Positions 7,407 to 13,880 of a stretch of DNA of 14,490 nt are shown here, piece after piece (the stretch's first letter is position 1; every line of letters starts with the position of its first letter). The stretch comes from an uncultured Clostridia bacterium. GTDB taxonomy: Bacteria > Bacillota > Clostridia > Oscillospirales > Acutalibacteraceae. Location of the stretch: assembly GCA_947626485.1 (NCBI GenBank), contig CANQSG010000036.1, positions 1 through 14,490 of the forward strand, in the 5' to 3' direction. The notes beneath the pieces were generated by a model. It was not told the DNA's origin. It made no database searches and saw only the letters and a program-made list of their open reading frames with translations. The translations under genes and the position numbers were made by a program.

Positions 7407-8764
7407 GCGCCGCGCCGTATCGGGTCGCGATGGTGTCGCTCGGCTGCCCGAAAAATCAGGTCGACGCCGAGCGGATGCTGGGTCTGCTGCAAAACGACGG
7501 CTTTGTCCTCTGCGGCGAGGAGGCCGACGCCGACGCCATCATCGTCAACACCTGCGCCTTTATCGAAGACGCCAAGCAGGAGGCCATCGAGACGATTCTC
7601 GAGGTCGCAAAATACAAGACCGAGGGGCGCTGCCGCGCGCTGATCGTCACCGGCTGCCTGTCCGAGCGCTACCGCGACGAGGTCACAAAGGAAATGCCCG
7701 AGGTCGATCTGGCCGTCGGGCTGGGCTCCGTTTCCCGCATCGCCGAGTTGACCCGCGCGCTGCTCGAACGCAAGGACGACGCGCGACTGCCGAACTGCTA
7801 CGGCGAGAAAAGCGCCCTGCCGCTGTCGGGTCCGCGCCGGCTCGGGGGCGAGCCATTTACGGCGTATTTGAAAATCGCCGAGGGGTGCGACAACGCCTGT
7901 TCTTACTGCGCGATCCCGAAAATTCGCGGTCGGCTGCGCAGCCGCAGCATCGAGGACATCGTCGCCGAGGCGAAGACCCTTTGCGAAGGGGGCGTGCGGG
8001 AGCTCGTCGTCGTCGCGCAGGACACGACGGCGTACGGCGTCGACCTGTGGGGCGAAAGCCGCCTGCCCGAACTGCTCGAAGCGCTCTGCGAGGTCGAGGG
8101 CGCGCATTGGATTCGCCTGCTATACGCCTACCCCGACCGCATCGACGACCGGCTGCTACACGTCATAAAGACCCATGCGCAGCTGCTGCCCTATCTCGAC
8201 CTGCCGTTGCAGCACTGCGACGCTGGGCTGCTGCGCCGCATGAACCGCATCGGCTCGCGCGAGAGCCTGACCGCCCTGATCGCCCACATTCGCGACGTCC
8301 TGCCCGACGTGACGCTGCGCACGACGCTGATCACCGGCTTCCCGGGCGAGACCGACGCGCAGTTCGCCGAGCTCTGCGAATTCGTGCGCGAGATCGGCTT
8401 CGACCGGCTGGGCTGCTTTGCCTATTCGCCCGAGGAGGGCACCGTCGCCGCCGGCCTGCCCGACCAGATCGACGAGCAGACCCGGCAGGATCGCGCCGAG
8501 GCGATTTTGCAGGATCAGCTGACAATTCTCGCAAAGCGCAACGAAGCGAAGATCGGCAGCTTACAAGAGGTGCTCGTCGAGGGGTACGACAGCTACATTC
8601 GTTGTTGGTTCGGCCGCAGCCGCGCCGACGCGCCCGAGGTCGACGGCAAGGTCTTTTTCGCCGCCGACCGGCCGGTCGAGATCGGCGGCTTTGTCCGGGT
8701 GCGGATCAACGACTGCCTCGATTACGATTTGTTAGGAGCGTTGGAAGATGAACCTGCCCAATAA
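7403..8764 (+). CDS. rimO: RimO, ribosomal protein S12 methylthiotransferase
   Basis: RimO is a radical-SAM enzyme that methylthiolates a conserved aspartate of ribosomal protein S12. The product is 453 residues. The N-terminal domain has three iron-sulfur cysteines: C15 in VSLGCPKNQVDAE, C51 in IIVNTCAFIEDA and C85 in IVTGCLSER. The radical-SAM domain carries C162, C166 and C169 in GCDNACSYCAIPKIRG. The C-terminal 65 or so residues form the TRAM domain. SLGCPKN together with CAFIEDAKQEAI fits RimO rather than MiaB or MtaB. The same frame stays open well upstream inside recX, but ATG 7403 begins the conserved sequence and couples to the recX stop by ATGA, so the shorter start is preferred. 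The last 17 bases overlap pgsA. Confidence 0.95.
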   Translation: MSAAPYRVAMVSLGCPKNQVDAERMLGLLQNDGFVLCGEEADADAIIVNTCAFIEDAKQEAIETILEVAKYKTEGRCRALIVTGCLSERYRDEVTKEMPEVDLAVGLGSVSRIAELTRALLERKDDARLPNCYGEKSALPLSGPRRLGGEPFTAYLKIAEGCDNACSYCAIPKIRGRLRSRSIEDIVAEAKTLCEGGVRELVVVAQDTTAYGVDLWGESRLPELLEALCEVEGAHWIRLLYAYPDRIDDRLLHVIKTHAQLLPYLDLPLQHCDAGLLRRMNRIGSRESLTALIAHIRDVLPDVTLRTTLITGFPGETDAQFAELCEFVREIGFDRLGCFAYSPEEGTVAAGLPDQIDEQTRQDRAEAILQDQLTILAKRNEAKIGSLQEVLVEGYDSYIRCWFGRSRADAPEVDGKVFFAADRPVEIGGFVRVRINDCLDYDLLGALEDEPAQ

Positions 8765-9323
8765 ATTGACGATTGTCCGCATCGTGATGACGCCGGTCTT
8801 TCTACTCTGCTTTCTGACCGCCTTTCCGGGGCACGACGTCGTCGCGCTGGTGCTCTTCGCCGCCGCCTCGCTGACCGACCTCGCCGACGGGAAACTGGCG
8901 CGCAAGCACGGCCTCGTCACCGATTTCGGCAAATTTTTAGACCCGCTGGCGGACAAAATGCTGACGACCGCCGCTCTGCTCGGCTTCCTCGCCCGCGGGC
9001 TCGGAAAAGGCACGGTCTGGGTCGTCTTCATCGTGCTGTTCCGCGAATTTCTCGTCACCTCGCTGCGGCTCGTCGCCGTCGAAAACGGGAAGGTCATCGC
9101 CGCCAACCTCTGGGGCAAGGCCAAAACCGTCAGCCAGATGACGGCGATCTGCTGGGGCATCGCCGTCTGCTGTCTCGGCGATTTCGTCGCTTTTTCCCCG
9201 ACGGCGGGAGCGGTGCTGAACGGAATCACGGCGGCGGCGCTCTGGATTTCCGCCGCGCTGACCGTCGTTTCGGGCGTCATTTACCTGCGCGACAACCGCC
9301 GGTTCATCGACCCTTCCAAATAG
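8748..9323 (+). CDS. pgsA: PgsA, phosphatidylglycerophosphate synthase
   Basis: PgsA transfers glycerol-3-phosphate to CDP-diacylglycerol, the committed step to phosphatidylglycerol and cardiolipin, in the cytoplasmic membrane. The 191-residue protein carries the full CDP-alcohol phosphatidyltransferase signature D-x2-DG-x2-AR-x8-G-x3-D-x3-D at D44, D47, G48, A51, R52, G61, D65 and D69. Several hydrophobic helices surround it (about 8-25, 28-42, 70-105, 125-180). The N-terminus NLPNKLTIVRIVMTPVF is typical of bacterial PgsA. A TTAGGAG ribosome site (8732-8738), inside the rimO coding region, supports ATG 8748. Linkage of rimO, pgsA and recA is a familiar Firmicutes theme, though cinA, often between pgsA and recA, is absent here. 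Confidence 0.95.
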   Translation: MNLPNKLTIVRIVMTPVFLLCFLTAFPGHDVVALVLFAAASLTDLADGKLARKHGLVTDFGKFLDPLADKMLTTAALLGFLARGLGKGTVWVVFIVLFREFLVTSLRLVAVENGKVIAANLWGKAKTVSQMTAICWGIAVCCLGDFVAFSPTAGAVLNGITAAALWISAALTVVSGVIYLRDNRRFIDPSK

Positions 9324-9348
9324 GCCATATTAAGGAGGAACTTTCGCG

Positions 9349-10011
9349 TTGTTTGACCGAATCCGCGAAGATATCGCCGCCGTGCGGGAACGCGACCCGG
9401 CGGCGCGCAGCAGTCTTGAGATCTTTTTCCTGTACCCGGGGGTGCGCGCCATCCGGATGCACCGCCGCGCCAACTGGCTCTGGCGGCACAATCTGCGCTT
9501 TCTCGCCCGCTGGGTCTCGCAGCGCGCCGTCCGCAAGACCGGCATCGAAATCCACCCCGCCGCCAAGATCGGCCGCCGCCTTGTCATCGACCACGGCACC
9601 GGCGTCGTCATCGGCGAAACGGCGGAGATCGGCGACGACGTGCTGATCTATCAGGGCGTCACATTGGGCGGCACCGGCAAGGACGTCGGCAAGCGCCACC
9701 CGACCATCGGCAACCGCGTGATGATCAGCAGCGGCGCGAAGGTGCTGGGTCCCTTCCGCGTGGGGGACGGCGCCCGCATCGCGGCGGGGGCGGTCGTGCT
9801 CGAAGAGGTTCCGCCCGACTGCACCGTCGTCGGCGTCCCGGCGCGGGTCGTCCGGCGGGGCGGGGAGCGGGTCGTGCCCCTCGACCAGGTGCACATTCCC
9901 GACCCCATCGCACAGGAAATCTGTCGCCTCGAACGGCGCATTGAACAGCTCGAAGCAACACAAAACGCACCGGCGGTATCCGACCCCGCCGCGCAGGAGG
10001 AACCGTCATGA
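9349..10011 (+). CDS. cysE: Serine O-acetyltransferase (EpsC-type CysE)
   Basis: The enzyme makes O-acetylserine from serine and acetyl-CoA, the first step of cysteine synthesis. The 220-residue protein is the short EpsC form. A helical N-terminal part (about 1-60) with DPAARSSLEIFFLYPG precedes a left-handed beta-helix of hexapeptide repeats. The active-site region reads GIEIHPAAKIGRR...IDHGTGVVIGETA with catalytic H82, followed by GGTGKDVGKRHPTIG. E67 sits where E. coli CysE has its catalytic Asp; as I recall, EpsC-type enzymes normally have Glu there. The residues after about 190 are a coiled segment and an Ala/Pro/Gln-rich tail. The start is TTG, chosen because AAGGAGG (9332-9338) lies at correct spacing and FDRIREDI is the typical beginning. 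The stop overlaps cysS by ATGA, a classic cysE-cysS pairing. Confidence 0.95.
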   Translation: MFDRIREDIAAVRERDPAARSSLEIFFLYPGVRAIRMHRRANWLWRHNLRFLARWVSQRAVRKTGIEIHPAAKIGRRLVIDHGTGVVIGETAEIGDDVLIYQGVTLGGTGKDVGKRHPTIGNRVMISSGAKVLGPFRVGDGARIAAGAVVLEEVPPDCTVVGVPARVVRRGGERVVPLDQVHIPDPIAQEICRLERRIEQLEATQNAPAVSDPAAQEEPS

Positions 10012-11387
10012 AAATTTATAACACCCTCACCCGACAAAAGGAGGAATTCGTCCCCCTGACCCCCGGCACCGCCCGCATCTACGCCTGCGGCCCGACGGTC
10101 TATAACTACATCCACATCGGCAACGCCCGCCCGCTCTGCGTCTTCGACGTGCTGCGGCGCTATCTCGAGTGGCGGGGCTACGACGTCACCTTCGTCCAGA
10201 ACTTCACCGACATCGACGATAAATTGATCCGCAAGGCGGCGGAGGAGCACTGCAGTGTGCAGGAGGTCGCCGAGCGCTATATCGAGGAATACTGGGTCGA
10301 CGCGAAGGGGCTCGCCGTCCGCCCGGCGACGGTGCACCCCCGCGCGACCGCGCATATTTACGTCATTTTGGAGCTGATCTCCACCCTGATCGACAAGGGC
10401 TTCGCCTACTGCGCGAACGGCGACGTCTATTTCCGCGCCGCCAAATTCGAGGGCTACGGCAAGCTGTCCCACCAGCCGCTCGAGGAGCTCGAGGCCGGCG
10501 CCCGCATCGACGTTTCGGAGCAGAAGGAGGACCCGATGGACTTCTGCCTCTGGAAGAGCGCGAAGCCGGGCGAGCCCCACTGGCCGTCCCCCTGGGGCGA
10601 GGGTCGTCCGGGCTGGCACATCGAATGCTCTGCCATGGCGGAGCACTACCTCGGCAAGACCATCGACATCCACTGCGGCGGGCAGGACCTCATTTTCCCC
10701 CACCACGAAAACGAGATCGCGCAGTCGGAATGCGCCAACGGCTGCACCTTCTCGCGCTACTGGATGCACAACGGCTACATCAACGTCGACAACCGAAAAA
10801 TGTCGAAATCGCTCGGCAATTTCTTCACGGTGCGGGAGGTCGCGCAGGTCTACGGCTACGCCCCCATCCGCTACCTGATGATCTCCTCGCATTATCGCAG
10901 CCCGATCAATTACAGCGCCGAGATCCTCGAGCAGGGCAAGAGCGCCCTCGAACGCCTCTCGACCTGCCGCGACAACCTCGATTTCGCGCTCGCCCACGCC
11001 GCCGAGGGGGGAGAGGAGCCCGCCTTTGTCGCGGCGCACAAGGCCGATTTCATCCGCGCGATGGACGACGACCTCAACACCGCCGACGCCCTCGCCGCCC
11101 TCTTTAACCTCGCGCGCGACTGCAATATTTTGATCCAGAACGGCGCGCCGAAGGGGGCGCTGCAGCCCGCGATCGCCCTGTTCGACGAGCTGTGCGGCGT
11201 GCTCGGGCTGCTTGCCGACCGCAAGCCGAAGACGCTCGACGCCGAGATCGAAGCGATGATCGAAGCCCGCACCGCCGCGCGCAAGGCGAAAAATTTCGCC
11301 GAGGCCGACCGCATTCGCGACGCGCTGAAGGAACAGGGCATCGTGCTCGAGGACACGCCGCAGGGCGTCCGCTGGAGCCGCCGCTGA
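10008..11387 (+). CDS. cysS: Cysteinyl-tRNA synthetase
   Basis: This class I synthetase charges tRNA-Cys with cysteine. The 459-residue product has the normal family length. C27 in IYACGPTVYNY is the first zinc ligand, HIGN (36-39) is the HIGH signature, WHIECSAMAEHYLG and IDIHCGGQDLIFPHHENE supply further zinc and cysteine-binding residues, and KMSKS (264-268) is intact in DNRKMSKSLGNF. The C-terminal helical domain ends with a typical ARKAKNFAEADRIRDALKEQGI. A GCAGGAGG ribosome site (9993-10000) and the ATGA overlap with cysE fix the start. No T-box leader or other separate control precedes it, so it is probably expressed with the upstream genes. Confidence 0.98.
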   Translation: MKIYNTLTRQKEEFVPLTPGTARIYACGPTVYNYIHIGNARPLCVFDVLRRYLEWRGYDVTFVQNFTDIDDKLIRKAAEEHCSVQEVAERYIEEYWVDAKGLAVRPATVHPRATAHIYVILELISTLIDKGFAYCANGDVYFRAAKFEGYGKLSHQPLEELEAGARIDVSEQKEDPMDFCLWKSAKPGEPHWPSPWGEGRPGWHIECSAMAEHYLGKTIDIHCGGQDLIFPHHENEIAQSECANGCTFSRYWMHNGYINVDNRKMSKSLGNFFTVREVAQVYGYAPIRYLMISSHYRSPINYSAEILEQGKSALERLSTCRDNLDFALAHAAEGGEEPAFVAAHKADFIRAMDDDLNTADALAALFNLARDCNILIQNGAPKGALQPAIALFDELCGVLGLLADRKPKTLDAEIEAMIEARTAARKAKNFAEADRIRDALKEQGIVLEDTPQGVRWSRR

Positions 11388-11421
11388 CCGAACGCAGACC
11401 GAGACCGCGAAGGAGGACGCC

Positions 11422-12270
11422 ATGCCGGGAACGCTGTATATCGTAGGGACGCCCATCGGCAATCTGGACGATTTTTCGCCCCGCGCCCGCCGGACGCTCG
11501 AAACGGTCGATTTCATCGCGGCGGAGGACACCCGCGTCTGCGCGAAGCTCCTGCGCCATTTCGACCTCCACACGCCGACCCTGCCCTATTATGAACACAA
11601 CAAGGTTTCACAGGGCGCCCGCGTCGTCGATCGGCTGCGCGCGGGCGAATCCTGCGCGCTGGTGACCGACGCGGGAATGCCCGCCATCTCCGACCCCGGC
11701 GAGGACCTCGTGCGCGCCTGCCACGACGCCGGCGTGCCGGTCGAATCCGTCCCGGGGCCGACCGCGCTGACGACGGCGCTCGCGCTGTCCGGCATGCCGT
11801 CGGGTCGCTTCTGCTTCGAGGGCTTTCTTTCGACCAACCGCGCCGGGCGCAGCGAACATCTTGCGTCGCTCGCAAACGAGACGCGCACGATGCTGTTTTA
11901 CGAGGCGCCGCATAAATTGGCGGCGACGCTGCGCGACCTGCTCGCCGCCTTCGGCAACCGCCCCGTCGCGCTGGTGCGGGAGCTGACGAAGCTGCACGAG
12001 GAGGTCTGGCGCACCGACCTGCAAACCGCCGCCGACCGCTACGCAAACGAGACGCCGCGCGGGGAATTCGTCCTCGTCGTCGCCGGCGCCGAACCTGCCG
12101 CCCCGCCCGCCGCGACGCTCGCCGACGCGCTGGAATGCGCGCAGCAATACCTCGACGAGGGGCTTTCCGCCTCCGCCGCCGCGAAGTGCGCCGCCGCCCG
12201 CACGGGGCTTGCGAAGGGCGAAATTTACGCCGCCCTGACCGCCCGCAAGGCGGGAAACGCCCCGCGCTGA
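11422..12270 (+). CDS. rsmI: RsmI, 16S rRNA C1402 2'-O-methyltransferase
   Basis: RsmI adds the 2'-O-methyl group to cytidine 1402 in the ribosomal P site, using S-adenosylmethionine. The 282-residue protein belongs to the tetrapyrrole-methylase fold: LYIVGTPIGNLDDFSPRA at the start, FIAAEDTRVCAKLL, LVTDAGMPAISDPGEDLV, VESVPGPTALTTALALSG and LFYEAPHKLAATLRDL are all characteristic of RsmI. The C-terminal segment after about 225 is a short helical RsmI extension. GAAGGAGG lies 6 bases before the ATG, 34 bases after the cysS stop. It appears to be the last gene of the recA run, because a strong terminator follows about 55 bases after the stop. A small perfect hairpin covers its stop codon (12261-12276). 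Confidence 0.96.
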   Translation: MPGTLYIVGTPIGNLDDFSPRARRTLETVDFIAAEDTRVCAKLLRHFDLHTPTLPYYEHNKVSQGARVVDRLRAGESCALVTDAGMPAISDPGEDLVRACHDAGVPVESVPGPTALTTALALSGMPSGRFCFEGFLSTNRAGRSEHLASLANETRTMLFYEAPHKLAATLRDLLAAFGNRPVALVRELTKLHEEVWRTDLQTAADRYANETPRGEFVLVVAGAEPAAPPAATLADALECAQQYLDEGLSASAAAKCAAARTGLAKGEIYAALTARKAGNAPR

Positions 12271-12324
12271 CGCGGGATTTCGCCGACCGACACATTCTGT
12301 CGAAAATTGTCAAATTTCCGTTTG

Positions 12325-12351
12325 AAAACCGTGCGTTTCGCGCGGTTTTTT
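12325..12351 (+). terminator. Intrinsic terminator after rsmI
   Basis: An 11-base-pair stem (AAAACCGTGCG with CGCGCGGTTTT, one G-U pair, three-base TTT loop) runs straight into six T residues (12346-12351). It ends the recA-to-rsmI gene run. The A-tract on the left arm gives T-rich sequence on the other strand too, but no leftward gene is nearby. Confidence 0.9.
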
Positions 12352-12380
12352 GTTGCCGAAAAATTTTCTTGTTTTTCCAC

Positions 12381-12409
12381 TTTTCTTTTGCGCGGCAATC
12401 GGTTATAAT
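12381..12409 (+). promoter_or_regulatory. Probable promoter of the LCP gene
   Basis: A perfect TATAAT -10 box (12404-12409) sits in AT-rich sequence just downstream of the terminator. The -35 region is weak: TTTTCT at 12381-12386 gives a 17-base spacer. This predicts a start near 12416 and a leader of about 95 bases before the GTG. The leader contains a small hairpin, GCCGG-N6-CCGGC (12461-12476). Confidence 0.6.
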
Positions 12410-12512
12410 AAGACAAAGTGCGGCAGGATATGACCGCATCTTCCGTTTTTTTCCAATCCCGCCGGATACTCCCGGCTTGCTTTCGACGATTTTTTACCGA
12501 GGTGATCCACCC

Positions 12513-13673
12513 GTGGCGACACACGGAAAACACGCCGCGCCGAAGCCTGCGCGCGGCAAAAAAGCCGAGCAGACGGCGGCGCAGATCGATTTATACTCCG
12601 ATTCCGGCAAGGCGCGCAGCGCAAAACCGAAAAAGAAAAAGAAGAAAAAGCGCAGCCCGTGGGCGGTGCTGCTCGCCGTGATGGCGTCGCTGCTCGCGGT
12701 GCTGCTCGTCGCCGTCGGGGTGCTGTTTTTGCTGTTCCGGTACAATTATAACGACATCAGCGACCTGACCGAATCCGACCTCGGCATCACGCAGGACGAA
12801 ACCGACGTCACGCCGCCCGAGGTCATCAATATCGCCCTGTTTGGGCTCGACACCCGCGACCCCAAGAGCTTCAAGGGCAATTCCGACTCGATCATGGTCA
12901 TCAGCATCGACCAAATTCACAACAAAATCAAGCTCGTTTCCATCCTGCGCGACAGCCTCGTCCCGATCGACGGCTACAACTGCGGGAAGATCAATTCCGC
13001 CTATGCGCACGGCGGCCCCGAGCTCGCCATCAAGACCCTGAACCAGAATTTCGGCCTGAATATCCGCCATTACGCCACCGTCAATTTCAGCGGCATGGAG
13101 GAGATCATCGACGCCGTCGGCGGCATTGAGGTCGACATCACCGAGGCCGAACGGGTCGACGCCAACAAGCACCTCGTTTTGCAGGCGCAGGTCGAGGGCA
13201 AAAAGGCGGACAAAATTCTAAAATCGGGCAAGCAGGTGCTCTCCGGCATCCAGGCGGTCAGCTACGCCCGCATTCGCTACGTCGCCAACCCCAACGGCTC
13301 CGCCAACGACTTCGGCCGCACCGACCGCCAGCGCTACGTCATGGAGCAGCTTTTCAACAAGGCGCTCGCCATGCCGGTCTCGAAATACCCCGGCTTCGCC
13401 CGCTCGCTGCTGCCCTATACCGAGACCTCGCTCGACATCGGCACGATTTTAAAGCTGGCGGGCATCCTCTCGAAGGGCGTGACCTTCGAGCAGGCGCGCG
13501 TGCCCGACATGAGCTATTTAATCGACGGCAACTTCATGGTGCGCGGCGGCTCGACCGTCTATTACAATTTAGACTTCGCCGGCGCCATCCTCCACGCCTT
13601 CTTCTACGACGACATCCCGCCGGAAGAGTATTTGGCAACCCACGAGGTGAATAAGAGCGGGTGGTATAAGTGA
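12513..13673 (+). CDS. LytR-CpsA-Psr (LCP) family cell-wall ligase
   Basis: LCP proteins sit in the membrane and transfer lipid-linked glycopolymers (teichoic acids, capsule or other polysaccharides) onto peptidoglycan. The 386-residue product has a basic cytoplasmic N-terminus with a run of seven lysines (about 40-46), one membrane helix (about 50-75) and an extracellular LCP domain from about 104. Signatures are NIALFGLDTRD, the acidic residue in NSDSIMVISID (D125), R146 in LVSILRDSLVPI, AVGGIEVDITEAE, SYARIRY and GRTDRQRYVMEQL. The frame is open further upstream, but that part crosses the promoter and overlaps rsmI, so it is not coding. The chosen start is GTG 12513, six bases after GAGGTGAT (12499-12506). 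The polymer it transfers cannot be told from sequence. Confidence 0.93.
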   Translation: MATHGKHAAPKPARGKKAEQTAAQIDLYSDSGKARSAKPKKKKKKKRSPWAVLLAVMASLLAVLLVAVGVLFLLFRYNYNDISDLTESDLGITQDETDVTPPEVINIALFGLDTRDPKSFKGNSDSIMVISIDQIHNKIKLVSILRDSLVPIDGYNCGKINSAYAHGGPELAIKTLNQNFGLNIRHYATVNFSGMEEIIDAVGGIEVDITEAERVDANKHLVLQAQVEGKKADKILKSGKQVLSGIQAVSYARIRYVANPNGSANDFGRTDRQRYVMEQLFNKALAMPVSKYPGFARSLLPYTETSLDIGTILKLAGILSKGVTFEQARVPDMSYLIDGNFMVRGGSTVYYNLDFAGAILHAFFYDDIPPEEYLATHEVNKSGWYK

Positions 13674-13679
13674 GCGAGT

Positions 13680-13696
13680 CCGCGCCTGCGGCGCGG
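13680..13696. repeat. Type A hairpin, left outer
   Basis: A perfect 7-base-pair stem, CCGCGCC / GGCGCGG, with TGC loop, begins seven bases after the LCP stop. Its core CGCCTGCGGCG recurs, in reverse complement, in the hairpin at 13798-13812. Confidence 0.85.
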
Positions 13697-13697
13697 T

Positions 13698-13731
13698 AGT
13701 GAAGAGTGAAGAGTGAAAAGTGAAGAGTGAA
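13698..13731 (+). repeat. Heptamer array GAAGAGT, left copy
   Basis: Four tandem copies of the 7-base unit GAAGAGT start at 13701, 13708, 13715 (one change, GAAAAGT) and 13722, followed by a partial GAA. The stretch 13698-13729 is matched at 28 of 32 positions by the reverse complement of 13818-13849. It does not lie in a recognisable gene. Confidence 0.9.
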
Positions 13732-13734
13732 TGT

Positions 13735-13750
13735 GTCCGCTGACGCGGAC
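13735..13750. repeat. Type B hairpin, left inner
   Basis: A perfect 6-base-pair stem, GTCCGC / GCGGAC, with TGAC loop, directly follows the left heptamer array. The same stem sequence recurs in the hairpin at 13850-13876. Confidence 0.85.
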
Positions 13751-13757
13751 GAAATAA

Positions 13758-13794
13758 AATCCCGGCAAGGCGCGCCTTGCCGGGATTCTTTTAT
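13758..13794 (+). terminator. Bidirectional terminator, 30-bp perfect palindrome
   Basis: Bases 13758-13787 form a perfect 30-base palindrome centred between 13772 and 13773, so the RNA folds into a GC-rich stem with a GCGC loop. To the right comes TTCTTTTATTATT; read leftward, the other strand gives ATTTTATTTC. It can therefore end transcription of both the LCP gene from the left and the transporter gene from the right, each finishing about 85-95 bases away. Confidence 0.88.
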
Positions 13795-13797
13795 TAT

Positions 13798-13812
13798 GTC
13801 GCCGCAGGCGAC
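13798..13812. repeat. Type A hairpin, right inner
   Basis: A perfect 6-base-pair stem, GTCGCC / GGCGAC, with GCA loop. On the minus strand it contains CGCCTGCGGCG, the same 11-base core as the hairpin at 13680-13696. Confidence 0.85.
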
Positions 13813-13817
13813 ACCGC

Positions 13818-13849
13818 CACTCTTCACTCTTCACTCTTAGTTCTTCACT
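13818..13849 (-). repeat. Heptamer array, right inverted copy
   Basis: On the plus strand this reads as ACTCTTC units at 13819, 13826, 13833 (ACTCTTA) and a degenerate GTTCTTC at 13840, that is, the inverse of the GAAGAGT array at 13698-13731. The two arrays are 28/32 identical as inverted copies, about 90 bases apart. Confidence 0.9.
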
Positions 13850-13876
13850 GGAATTGTCCGCGTTGCGGACAATTCC
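13850..13876. repeat. Type B hairpin, right outer
   Basis: A perfect 12-base-pair stem, GGAATTGTCCGC / GCGGACAATTCC, with GTT loop, ends four bases before the transporter stop codon. It contains the GTCCGC...GCGGAC stem also found at 13735-13750, and could additionally act as a 3' stabilising or weak terminating structure for the leftward transcript. Confidence 0.85.
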
Positions 13877-13880
13877 GCAC

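Noticed and set aside
9324..9348. T-box or S-box/CymR-type leader before cysE-cysS
   Set aside because: Only 25 bases separate pgsA from cysE and the cysE-cysS genes overlap, so there is no room for a T-box or other leader riboswitch.
12135..12512. Upstream extension of the LCP frame over the end of rsmI
   Set aside because: This stretch covers the rsmI end, a terminator and the TATAAT box, and encodes no LCP sequence. GTG 12513 with its ribosome site is the natural start.
13698..13849. CRISPR-like array from the repeated heptamers
   Set aside because: Units are 7 bases, directly abutting with no spacers, and the second set is inverted. No cas gene is present.
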